Shown here one piece after another: positions 20,411-30,466 of a stretch of DNA of 30,466 nt. Source of the DNA: Ichthyophonus hoferi (Eukaryota > Opisthokonta > Ichthyosporea > Ichthyophonida > Ichthyophonidae). Where the stretch lies: the NCBI GenBank assembly GCA_002751075.1, contig NAOQ01000528.1, positions 4,534-34,999 of the forward strand. The letters are read 5' to 3'. The first letter of the stretch is position 1. Every line of letters starts with the position of its first letter. A program made the translations under genes and the position numbers. A model generated the notes under the pieces. The model searched no databases. It was not told where the DNA came from and saw nothing but the letters and a program-made list of their open reading frames with translations.

Positions 20411-21568
20411 CTAAATTTGATTTAATTCTGAAGCACGTACAAGATTTGTCATACAGAAATCGTTATCTATTACTTGAGAAGCAGATGCGCTATGACGCGC
20501 AAACCCAAATAAAGGAGATGCATCTATCCCCTGAGTCATACCCATCAACAATTTGGTATACGCAAGATGCGGTATTGTAGTTATACGGCAAATATGTTCA
20601 GTCTCATGATCGTCAAAGTGTTCTTTTTCTGCAAGTAGATCAATTATGTGCTCATCTGAAAATCCTACTGTTGATTCCCCATCAATACTAATTATTGAAG
20701 CGTGTTTCATCAATCCTGCACGCGCAGCCAGCGAACCCTGCATCACATGGCTAATTTGCTCATTCTCATAGATGAATCCAAAACATTCGTCTTGGTTTCT
20801 GACAATAGTAAACTTATAATGGCTATGTAGAGGTTGGTCTACCACTCGTACATCAGGAGAAGATGAAATATCAAGAAGCAGTTTGGCAGCCGACAATAAT
20901 TCTTCTGTTTGTCCTGAAACAGAAGCATGATTTATTGCCTCTATTCTATCACCAAATTTTAGCCCTGCTCTATACGCTGGGGTCTCAGTGAATGTTGGGA
21001 TAGAGGAGCCTGGTCCGGCACCAATACTCTCTTCATAGACTTGTCTTGACAATTCGTTATTAAAATCTTTAGCAGTGATATATTGATATACAAAGGCAAC
21101 AAAAACACGCCCACTGATCGAAACCAACTCCACCCCGAAAAGTTCCTTGGAGCTTTTTCTTACTTGTATACCACGTGCCAAGGGTTTATGTTTAGGGTAC
21201 TGTGCAGATGTACCCTGTAAGGGATGGAGCAATGCTTTAGGTGTATAGAAGGAGGAAATATCCTTATTACTATCCTCATCACTATTACGACAAGCTTTGT
21301 CAACAATCTGTCTGTCGATTGCATTGGATATATTGGACATCGCAATGGCAATCTCTGCATTACTATATTGTAATGGTTGTGGTCTCGGATGAAGGGCCTG
21401 GTTCCTTGGTGTAGACAAGCCCGTCCTTCGTAAAAGTAAAAATGCATGAGCATTTTGAGACTGGCTCTGGCAAAGAGGCAATACACTTTCGTCAGTCATC
21501 ATTGGTACAGTTTTCTGTGGAGAATTTCGCAGAAGTGTTTTAAAACTCCAAGAGGTGTTCGTGCGCAT
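20411..21568 (-). CDS. Syntenin-like tandem PDZ protein, intronless, 385 aa
   Basis: Two adjacent PDZ domains plus a conserved tail match metazoan syntenin (SDCBP), a scaffold that binds C-termini of membrane proteins and phosphoinositides. PDZ1 is about residues 142-245, with binding loop LFGVEL (143-148) and YRAGLKFGDRIEAIN. It carries an insert of about 27 residues (162-188) absent from syntenin. PDZ2 is about 250-335, with loop CFGFIY (262-267) and SLAARAGLMKHASIISIDGE; human has SSAARNGLLTEHNICEINGQ. The segment after PDZ2 (RITTIPHLAYTKLLMGM) parallels syntenin's C-terminal ITIMPAFIFEHIIKRM. The N-terminal ~140 residues are low-complexity. They contain LHP motifs loosely like syntenin's LYPxL repeats. 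The start is the ATG at 21568; in-frame sequence upstream runs through TTG to a TAG with no other ATG. No signal peptide or membrane segment is seen. It has no introns, unlike its neighbours. Confidence 0.85.
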   Translation of the reverse strand: MRTNTSWSFKTLLRNSPQKTVPMMTDESVLPLCQSQSQNAHAFLLLRRTGLSTPRNQALHPRPQPLQYSNAEIAIAMSNISNAIDRQIVDKACRNSDEDSNKDISSFYTPKALLHPLQGTSAQYPKHKPLARGIQVRKSSKELFGVELVSISGRVFVAFVYQYITAKDFNNELSRQVYEESIGAGPGSSIPTFTETPAYRAGLKFGDRIEAINHASVSGQTEELLSAAKLLLDISSSPDVRVVDQPLHSHYKFTIVRNQDECFGFIYENEQISHVMQGSLAARAGLMKHASIISIDGESTVGFSDEHIIDLLAEKEHFDDHETEHICRITTIPHLAYTKLLMGMTQGIDASPLFGFARHSASASQVIDNDFCMTNLVRASELNQI

Positions 21569-21690
21569 TTTGTTCTCTTGTATATAGACGAGTTTGAAGA
21601 ATAACAACTATATTAAAACACACGTATATATATATATATATATATATATAGCACAATGATCTATGTCAATAAACGGCTTCAGTTTTGCTC
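21569..21690. promoter_or_regulatory. Putative promoter region with (TA)n tract
   Basis: A TATATA run of about 27 bp at 21625-21651 lies 57-83 bp upstream of the PDZ gene start. If the small + strand frame at 21691 is a gene, the tract would serve both directions. Confidence 0.35.
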
Positions 21691-22002
21691 ATGAATTGCA
21701 ATTCCAATATCCAATTTGGACCTGACTCCTCATTTTATACCGCAAGGAAAACTGGTAAGACGTTATTATTGGGTTTACAGACGGTAAAACTTTTCTTACA
21801 AGCATTAGACTGGATTCCACATTTAAAATTATCTATTTTTATATATATTTATTTTGATACAGCGCCGAGGTTATTATCATATCTTGATTATATCTGCATA
21901 CCACAGCGGCATTATCGTCAAGTCTTATCATCAATATTAACTTGCGATTGGCCAGATAGTATATATGAAGCACCGATTGGAAGAAACTGCGTATTTAATT
22001 AG
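21691..22002 (+). CDS. Small unidentified open frame
   Basis: An ATG-initiated frame of 103 codons lies divergent to the PDZ gene. It carries a hydrophobic middle (IPHLKLSIFIYIYF) and the more ordinary segments RKTGKTLLLG and LSSILTCDWPDSIYEAPIG. The hydrophobic middle is flanked by a good donor (G^GTAAGACG at 21755) and acceptor (TTGATACAG at about 21861). Removing it would leave the frame open, giving about 67 residues. That makes an intron possible, but I recognise no family. A chance frame cannot be excluded. Confidence 0.3.
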   Translation: MNCNSNIQFGPDSSFYTARKTGKTLLLGLQTVKLFLQALDWIPHLKLSIFIYIYFDTAPRLLSYLDYICIPQRHYRQVLSSILTCDWPDSIYEAPIGRNCVFN

Positions 22003-22009
22003 CATAGCA

Positions 22010-23700
22010 ATTACTGTACTCAAAATCCCCATAATTAAAATTGAACAATTTTGCAACGCTGCTTAAAATAATTTTTAATCTTTTTATCAGTGTTAAGATT
22101 TTAAAAGCGTAAGTTTGCAGGTATGCTCTTTATCTGCTGTTGTTGGCGAGTTGTCCCAGCCCTTTAACCTTCACTATCAACAAACAACGCATCGATTTAT
22201 ATAATAATGATGTTTTATGCTTTTTCATGCGAGGATAGGTGCGTTCCTTGTGCCGTATATCCACTTATAAATGAGGAGATATTTGAACCCCTGCATAAAA
22301 GCTTTTATTAAGTAAACCAGAATGTGAATGTGAAGGATAAGCACATAAATTTTGATAGGGCTAGAAGAGCGCAATAGTAATTACTAGTAATATTAAATGA
22401 ATATAACCATATAAACAAATATCTAAATGAAGTATTCCTTTTTCTAGCACCCAAGTATGAAAATATATAGGTAGCAATATATTTGGAATATGTCCAACGA
22501 AAAATCGACGTTAATTGGGGCTACATAGGAATATGGCCTGCCCAATCGGATATAGGTATAATAATTATACCTCGTGGTTAATTAATGCGATAATCCATCC
22601 AAACAGTTAACAATAAATTGACTGCTTTTGAAGCTTTAGGATTCTTTTGCTTAATTTTCTCTAGCTAGAGACGTTCATCCATTTAGTTTACATTTTAATA
22701 TACAGGTAGCCGGCCTTCGGATGGCTTTCGACCTAAAGGAATATATGATGGCTTTAAAATATTAAAATAGTGCCGTAATCGTTCTGGTTGTTGAGCCTAT
22801 TGCAATAATAAAAAAGAAAAAATAAAAAGTACAAATATATATATATATAAGAGGGTTATCTTAAGCGACTGAATTTTAGGCTTGTTAAAGGTATATTTTT
22901 AATTGTAGATTGCAATATATGAATTCACTTATATCACAAAGTGTTGGCTTAGATTTTACAAAAGAACTCTTGCTGGGATAAATAGAATATATACATATAA
23001 GATAAAACCTAATCGCCTCGAATTGCAATAAGGTAGAGTAATTTGTTGGGTCAAAGCTATGCACTTGTATAAGACAAATTTTACGACTGCTAACCGCAAC
23101 ATGTGGTGTCTTCCGTTGAATTTCTCCCATTCATACTTTCTTAAAATTGTCTGTATCAAGGGACACAAATAATTTATCAGTCTCTAAGGTACTTGTGGTC
23201 TCAACAGTACTTAATTAAAGGCATTACTCACGATTATATGTAAATAGCCGGTTTAGTCGCCGTGACCTATATCCATTTATAATTGAGAGAATACCTCATT
23301 AAGGTGGGTTTTTGTAGATTTCAGCCGAATAATTATGAAGATCTTGCATGTGCTCAGGGTAGCCGCCAACTATTGCAAATAGAGAGTTTAGAATAAAACT
23401 GTACAGCATGAAGAGTCCCCAATTGGTTTTGGACAAAAGCTCTTTACACATTCTAAATATAGTACCATATATAAACCCAACGCTAATTTATTGGATAATT
23501 TTAACTTTAATTGCTTTACATCAATTGCATATGTAGCTATTGGACGGTTTTAACATAGCATATGTTAAAGAAAATTTATTTTTTATCTGAGCCACTACCA
23601 AGGTTTGATAGAATCTCTAGTATTTGTATTATTAGCAGATAATAAATAATTATAATATCACATATTCTAATATAAATATATATATATATATATGTTAAAA
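22010..23700. other. AT-rich region without recognised genes
   Basis: Two short diverged repeats share a GTGCCGTATATCC / GTGACCTATATCC core followed by ATTTATAA or ACTTATAA (near 22242 and 23259). Minus-strand open stretches at 22885-23168 lack family features. TA runs occur near 22836 and 23670. Confidence 0.4.
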
Positions 23701-23704
23701 AAAA

Positions 23705-24532
23705 ATTTTTTTAATTAATTTGGGTATTTCTTTATATAACTATAAACATTTATTACTATATATTAGTATTTATTATTACATATGTAGCCTGGGAAACTGT
23801 TAGCTTGGTTCAGAACTATATATAAGTTTCTGTGGCGCCACAAAATCTTAGAAGGACATAGGAGCGCTACTCAATCCATTTATATCCAACCAATCATTTC
23901 AATTGTTTGTCATGGTCACAAAACGATTCCATTAAGTCAACGATCTATGAATGCCGAAAATCCTTCACCCCAATCCATCCCCTGGCCGCCTCTACGTGTG
24001 AACACATGTTATTGCACTTACATACTGTTCTCAATTCTGCATTTGAACTATCAACATTTCCAGCTTCAAAGTGACACCAAGTTTATATGAGAAATAGCTC
24101 GGGAACACCCACATATCATTTCAGCCGCCAGACGCCAGACGCCAGAAGCAAGAACCAGTGCCAGAATCAAAGCAAGAAAATGAGCCAGCCAAGCCAGCGG
24201 GCAGAAGCATTTAGCATACAGTGTGGTGAGCTTTTTTACATTTTTTTTTACATTGGGTGCCATGCGATAGTCACTTCTGAATGCTTTCAGGAATTATCTA
24301 GTTTGTTTAGTGAGTGGCAAGGCCACAGCTAAGTAGTCACCATACTAAGGTTCTTTTCATATTCTTTTTATATATTTTCTGATGCTCTAAGTGATAATCC
24401 GCCTAGGCCAAGGAGGAGCGAGTGTAAAACATAAATATTTAATTTAATTGAATATTTCTTGATGTAGCTATAAACATTTAATACTACGAACATTTATTTT
24501 TATTGCATATTTAGCCTGGGAAAATAGTTAGT
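23705..24532. repeat. ~95-bp direct repeats flanking a GC-richer insert
   Basis: The segments at about 23705-23800 and 24436-24532 are similar (ACTATAAACATTTATTAC / GCTATAAACATTTAATAC, then TAGCCTGGGAAA). They bracket ~640 bp of distinctly less AT-rich sequence. That insert includes a GCCAGA-rich stretch at 24120-24210. An open stretch from the ATG near 23948 (MNAENPSPQSIPWPPLRV) lies within it. This could be an insertion with terminal repeats or a segmental duplication. Its identity is unknown. Confidence 0.4.
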
Positions 24533-25090
24533 ATTGGTGTTAAACGTCAATCCAAAATGATCAATCAAAATTGAACCAGACAATATGTAGAGAACCTGCA
24601 ATGCACTATATATAATAATTCATTTCAGATCAGATGTTTCGGCTTCGGATAACACATTGCTTAGGCATCCTGCCTAAGACAAGTCCTGCAGAATTGTTCA
24701 ATAATAATAAATATGTCTTAGCATATCTGTACTCGGCATATGCAATGGGGCACGTTAAAACCTTTCTTAATTCGGTATTATCTCTCCTTCTAAACGAATA
24801 TAGACCACGTTCCTTCTTAATTAAGTTTGATGGGAAAATCTTTGTGAATGATTTATGTTTTTGTTTTGGTTCAGACCTTGCTACAAACATTAATAACTCA
24901 ATCAATTCATAGAAATGATCTCACGTTAAAAATATGTAACCAATCAGAGACTGTATAGATATTGATCATTTTGTAAATTGATCTTTTTTTGATTTAATAG
25001 AGCTTTGCTATGATAGGGTATGAAATGATCGAAGTTATGCAGGAATGGGTTTTGAGCAAAAGTATAAATATAAGGCTTCATGCAATGATG
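24500..25090 (-). mobile_element. Copia-type LTR plus leader, copy C (fossil)
   Basis: The segment 24500-24800 closely parallels 14790-15095 beside the copia fossil. Shared blocks include ATTTCAGATCA, GATAACAC / GGTAACAC, TTGCTTAGG and ATCCTGCCTAAGAC. LTR-like sequence runs from the TG at 24635 to about 25090 and also matches copies A and B. Read on the minus strand it is LTR followed by leader. No gag or pol follows. It is a remnant of the same family and old. Confidence 0.6.
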
Positions 25091-25099
25091 TCAAGACTA

Positions 25100-25984
25100 G
25101 AGTTTCTGATCGGAAAATTGCGATCATGAGTGTTCGCTTTATTCACTACAATTTCCGATTGCATTATACAATATCATGATCCAAAAGGTTTCTATTATTT
25201 CAAAGTGCCAAGAGCAAGTGGAATAATTGCATATTCGGCAATCTAGCAATGCATACAATATAGTACACACGTATGTATAAAAATTATCTTATAATACACA
25301 TTTCTACGTTTAATAAGCTAGCACGTGGGAACGTTATCTTAATATCTTTATTGGGCACATAGTTATGTGTAAAAAAAAATATCATATACTTATTGTTAAA
25401 ACGAAAGCGGTCCTCGGTCCTAGATCAGGCAAGAACCAATATTCAGATGTATTGGTGCATGGGAAATTTTATGATATACCTAATTAAACTCTTAGCTAGA
25501 GGTAACTCTCAAATGTGAAAAAAGGTTAGCTGTGTTGGCATTCGTCAAGGTTCTAAACACGTATACAATTAGAGTCATACAGAAAATATCAATAAAACAA
25601 TCACGATCAGTTAATATCTGATCAGAAATACAAAATTATTGCCTCAATTAGATAACCTATATTCAATTAATTATGCAAGAGGAATTACAAAAGGAGCAAA
25701 CCAGAATACTTGAATACGTTCACCAAAATTGGACCTACGTTCCATTCCAGAGCAGGTCGAATTTTCCAATTTTAATAGAGTTTCCCTTTTCATAGATGCC
25801 AGCGAAAACAAATGAACACGTGCATCCCTAAAAACGGACGTGGATGCTATCATAGATGACCACGCGGGGTCAACAGACCCAGAGACAAGAGAGATCTGGA
25901 CTTCAGATAAGGAACTGGATCTTAAGTACAATCAACCGATTGAACCCAGAGGATCACATCCAAATCGTAGTAAAAAATCAAGAG
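25100..25984. other. Insert between LTR copy C and family copy 2
   Basis: In copy 1 the LTR-like end and the shared leader are only about 15 bp apart. Here they are separated by ~900 bp. Part of this (25673-25985) is less AT-rich and coding-like on the + strand (MQEELQKEQTRILEYVHQNW near its left end). It may be a further element fragment. The family is not recognised. Confidence 0.3.
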
Positions 25985-26400
25985 ATTGATTCATATACTA
26001 CTGTTCAATTATCAATTATATAAAAAATATCGTCATTAATACTAGTTATGAAAGAGTCATGTTCCGGAATTCAATGTATTTTTTTTGGTATTCATATTAT
26101 GTCGATAGTTTCTAAAGAGGTTGAAGTATGTTTTTCAGATCCTTTACTGAAAGACCAACTAGTCAAGTCTGGTGCGGCTTCGTCTGATATTAGTAATGTC
26201 ATAACTCTATATCCACTGCCACATTTAGATTATAGTTACCACGTATATAATACATCGGCTGGTAAGAGATTGAAATCTTTCATAATTCTTGATGAATAAC
26301 TTGGGCTTGAGCAGGAATTCTCGAATGTTTTAGTTTGTAGATTACCAGACGACAATTTCTTAATAGAATTCAGTATCCCCGAGACTAGTCTTATTTCTAA
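25985..26400 (+). other. Unidentified interspersed family, copy 2 (fossil-like)
   Basis: It shares with copy 1 the leader (TATACTACTGTTCA, then TTCCGGAATTCAATGTAT) and the conserved block (KEVEV at the start, SYHVYNTSAGKRLK at the end). The match ends abruptly at 26400 in a TATTACAT microsatellite. It looks broken, with a few breaks. Confidence 0.45.
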
Positions 26401-28450
26401 TATATTACATTATATTACACTATATTGTATTATTTTATACACAATATTATATTATATAAGGATTGTGCAGCTATATGAACGTATGGAAAGGTCTTCTTAT
26501 GCCTAGAATTTTAGGTACGCTTGTCCAGTACAATGATGCAGTGTAGACAGACATATGGTAACATACATGTCGGGTAAATTAGCGTCTTTAATACAATATT
26601 TTGAGCTTATTCTGTTTATGCAACATCATAAAAAACTACACCACATTATTGTGCAATTTTATGAATCACGCTATACATTGGTGGTCTTAATACAACGCAA
26701 TAGATTATGTACTGCCACATATCAAAGATCTACACGCTCGGATAATATTAATCTATAAATTGATTAGTCAGAAACAAATATCTCAATAAAATAATTAAAA
26801 TAAAAACTAATGATTAGCTTAACTTTTCACCACCAACATTTTTAATTTTAAAATAATTTTAATATCATGGTATATAATGGCAAAGTCAAACTTAGGAATG
26901 CTGAAAGAATTCCTCATAAAAATATTTGGATGCAAGTAAATAGGCGATTATTTACTATGATAATAAGAATTAATGTAAAATTTATTATGCGGCTAATGTG
27001 TTTATGAGTGCTATATTTTATTTTTCCTTGTATAGAATATTACACATAGACTAAAAACTCTGTAAGTAATGAATGTCTTGACTCTATTTACTACGCCTTA
27101 TATTTAAATTTGGTGCTCCAATAATAATAAAATAATAATAAAAGAGAGAGGGAAGGCACTCAACAACACCGACAGCCTATCTATGGCAGTATGCATTTTT
27201 ACTTGCTAGGCTTTTATATGCTATTATGCTCAGGTAGGCTGTTTGAATTACATGCAAAGTGGATTTGCTTGCCCTATTTGTTTTTTACTGGTTTTGAGAT
27301 AGTATGTATAGCGAAATAAATGTGATACACTGGATTGACTTAAGTTTGGCAACATAACTTAACTGGCAAAGCAGGTACCTGAGCCATATGAAAAAAAAGG
27401 TTATCATGGAAGATATAAGAGATAACATGTTCTGAAGGTTAAATAATGTACCATAAGCTTGAACAACGCATATTAAAATTTAATATAGATGCCATTGGCA
27501 TATAACACAGCACAGTACGATATGGTATAATCTGACACATTATCCTATAATTATATATAAGCGAATATCAAATGATACTATTTACAAAATTATTAATATA
27601 TATATATAGCTTCTGTAGACATGTGCCTTGCTACATGTGTACAGTGTACGAGGATATATCTAAGCTCGTATATGAGCATATACTTGTTATAGCATATATT
27701 TATATATCGTTCATTTGTGCTTGTGTATGTGTATGTGTATGTGTATTCCTAAACTATGAAACTATGATCCAGTTATTAAATGAATACCATTATATTATAT
27801 TATACTATAAATATTCCAATTTTCTGTCTAATACCTAAATTTTTGTGCCGCTCTTTTAATACATAACCACCTACTTTAGTCTTTCAGGAAAACTGAAATG
27901 AGATTTGTTGTATTCTTATCATAGGAAGTAATATCATAATCAAATAAAATATATATAAATGTATACCTATTTTATCATATAATAAATTCATAGCAAATGA
28001 TGATTATATTTTTTTCTATTATCTTGTAAGTGTGCTACGAATCAATTTACATACTGACACTATATATATATATCATAAAAGATATTCCTTTATTTTTGGT
28101 AAGCTTTTCAAAGCGGTGTTTCAAAGTTGTTTCAGTCTATATCCTATGGATTTTAATTGCATTAATTTTTTTAAGCTGACGATTATGTTATGTTAGTTCA
28201 TGATTGACCCTCGCACATAATACCTTAATATTATAGATAAATAGGCGCAATTAGTTTTAGATCTGTTAGGATAGAATAAAATATGCAGGTCTGGTTATAA
28301 CTAATATAAAGGTTGAACTAAATTATAATGCAATCTTAATAGCACAAAAATGGCATTTTGAAATTTTGTGTCAATATTTAAGAAATACCTTGTATTGGGG
28401 TATATTATACATAATATATACTGAGAATAAAACTTATATTGGTGCTACCG
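26400..28450. other. AT-rich region without recognised genes
   Basis: It contains a TATTACAT-type repeat at 26400-26455, TA runs and a GTGTAT microsatellite near 27720-27745. Open stretches here are short and have no family features. Confidence 0.4.
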
Positions 28451-28725
28451 GTATTTATCTGATGATGTCGTAAGGTGGTCTGCAGGCTAAAGCTCTAACT
28501 AACTGCTCCTTAATCTTACATTGCTGATACAGAGATTCAAATCCTTTAGGTTCTTACCCGATATTGTGTTGTACACGTAGTAACTGTCATTCAATTGTGG
28601 CTCTATGTATATGGTTATTGCATTGTTACCATCATTAGAAGCAACACCAGACTTGAGTAGTTGGCCTTCTGGTAGAGTATTTGGACTATCTGCTTCAACT
28701 TCTTTAGCAATTATAGACATATTAT
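28450..28725 (-). other. Unidentified interspersed family, copy 3 (fossil-like)
   Basis: The minus strand carries the same block as copies 1 and 2 (MSIIAKEVEA at the start, NDSYYVYNTISGKNLK at the end). No LTR-like sequence adjoins it. A short AT-rich leader resembles copy 2 just before the first ATG. It looks broken. Confidence 0.45.
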
Positions 28726-30466
28726 GAAAAGCATAAAAAATATAAAATGGATTATATAATGGAACAATATAAAATAAAATATACTACAAAAAAAAAAAAA
28801 TAATTAAAACTTTGATAGAAGTAAAACTAAAACATTGATTTTTAGTTAAAGCATACGGCGCATCTCTAGAAATGGATTTTATTGGAAGCCATGGAGACCA
28901 GCGAAGGCAGGGTAGGGCCATACATATATTACCATATATAACTATATATAGATAGCTATATATAGTTATTTATTCGTACACTTACTTATATTATCTTGAG
29001 GCAATATATAGTTATTTATTTGTACACTTACTTATATTATCTTGAGGCAATATATTCTATATTCTATAACTACAATGATTTATTTTAAACATAGCATAGC
29101 ATATGAGTCTATATTAATACTATCCTATATAGACCTATTTCTAATTTTGACCACAAAATATATAAAATAAATGGGTTTCATTAATGTTCATATGAAATAT
29201 TATAAAATATGTGAACTTGTCGTATTTTTTTTATACATAATTGGAATAAGAGTATTATATGGTGATCAAATTATAAGCTATATACATAATATTATATACA
29301 AGTTAACTAGGCATCTGTTTCTAGCTGATTGGATTATTATTTCTTTTTCTACTACCTATTAAATTTATATCAACTTTAGATAAATGTATAGGATAGATAT
29401 GAAATATTTTTAGTATACTAATCCAACTATATTATATTTTACTGTAGTGGCTGTGGCTACAGGTACATAATAACCCTATATAGTCATTTTTGTATATATA
29501 GAAACATATGATTAATCAATTGTACACTTACATTAATCGCTGTGTATAATTATTTATGGGTTTATAAATTAAATCAGGCTTACTTAGTTATTTGTTTACC
29601 TAAATACAAAATCAAGCACAAGTGCCTTTGTTTGCATACATGTGGAAATACAAGTAAATTGTCAAGCTTGTAATAATATAGTAGATATAAAATGCGTTCT
29701 AAACAGATATATTATTATTATCATTATATATAAACAGATATAACTAACAGGAATAGATCTACTCACATAAAAATAAAATATATTCATGTATATATACAGC
29801 TGCGATTTCATGAAGACATACATGTATAAACTCATGAATATACAATAAAAAATGCGTATATTTAAATAAAATCCAATTAAAAATGTATGTATTTTAAAAC
29901 ACCCAATTTGGAAGAATTAAAATACATAGCATAGCATATGGAGAATACGTCTGTATGCAAATTTAATATAGAGATAGGGTGTTTTATATATAATTGAGTA
30001 TACATATATATCTATAGTGTGTACCATGTACCTGTATGCATGTGTTTGTGCATATGTTATGCAATCTATAAATGTATAGATGGGTATATTATATATTTTT
30101 TACAAATAAGATCATTTATAAAATATGTAAGCATAAATACACCCATGTTATGTCATACAAGTCATTTTATACACACCCAAAACAATGTTGCAAATACAAA
30201 TTTATCTATGTATATATACATATTAAACCAAGACCCCCTATAACAAAGTCTAGTATACATTATTCATGAATATACATATATACAAATATGTATATAGATA
30301 TAGCTATTCATATATAAATATGCAATACTATGCAAAGCAGCAAGTATCAATTAATGTTAACAACTACATACCTATCCTTATGCAAAACTTATGAAGCCCA
30401 TTACAAAACAAAATATTATATATGTATATATATGCATACATATTTATCTACCTACCTGCCCGTCAT
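28726..30466. other. AT-rich region without recognised genes
   Basis: Very AT-rich sequence with short runs and no coding signal, apart from a 46-bp tandem duplication listed separately. Confidence 0.4.
28959..29050. repeat. 46-bp tandem duplication
   Basis: Two near-identical 46-bp units lie head to tail. Each contains GTTATTTATT, GTACACTTACTTATATT and ATCTTGAGGCAA. A partial echo (TGTACACTTACATTAAT) lies near 29521. Confidence 0.8.

Noticed and set aside
21569-21607. Upstream extension of the PDZ protein by 13 residues
   Set aside because: The extension begins at TTG. The first in-frame ATG is at 21568, and a TAG lies just upstream of the TTG.
22270-22320. Possible tRNA on the minus strand, from a GGTTCAAAT B-box-like motif
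   Set aside because: No matching A box, acceptor stem or anticodon arm can be built around it.
24630-24912. Overlapping frames of about 90 codons on both strands
   Set aside because: They lie inside LTR-like sequence of copy C and have no independent coding signal.
1-30466. CRISPR arrays or bacterial operons
   Set aside because: No regularly spaced repeats with unique spacers exist. The genes have spliceosomal introns and poly(A) signals.

Overview
This is an AT-rich eukaryotic window, about three-quarters A+T by eye. It carries intron-dense genes with long introns, abundant simple-sequence repeats and old retroelement debris. The gene set is a fungal-type stand-alone AcpS-like transferase, a PreP/Cym1 metalloprotease, LSM12, a two-PDZ syntenin-like protein, and a 5S rRNA gene whose 5' end resembles yeast 5S. 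I infer an opisthokont, most likely an early-diverging fungus or close relative. The species cannot be fixed from the sequence alone.

Layout. Positions 1-4473 (+) hold the 3' part of a CYM1/PITRM1-type presequence protease; the 5' half lies outside the window. Positions 7826-11958 (+) hold a complete eight-exon LSM12 gene of 193 residues, starting with a 7-nt first exon. Positions ~13,100-15,103 hold a decayed Ty1/copia element on the minus strand, next to a minus-strand 5S rRNA gene at 15182-15293. Positions 16547-19179 (+) hold a four-exon holo-[acyl-carrier-protein] synthase gene of 127 residues, with one GC-AG intron and an old LTR-like repeat in its last intron. Positions 20411-21568 (-) hold an intronless 385-residue tandem-PDZ gene of the syntenin type. 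The rest, mainly 22-30.5 kb, is AT-rich repeat territory. It contains LTR-like pieces and two of the three copies of an unidentified interspersed family (6.5-7.3, 26.0-26.4 and 28.4-28.7 kb).

The genes do not form a pathway. CYM1 (degrades mitochondrial targeting peptides) and AcpS (probably activates mitochondrial acyl carrier protein) share a probable mitochondrial location, but nothing suggests co-regulation. The more unusual signals are the intron-free syntenin-like gene in an otherwise intron-rich setting, the 7-nt LSM12 first exon, the shortened 5S gene with apparent compensatory helix changes, gene-specific tandem repeats within introns (two as pyrimidine-rich repeats against the 3' splice site), and the unidentified dispersed family. 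Exon boundaries were read by eye from splice consensus, reading phase and remembered family sequences. I ran no searches.
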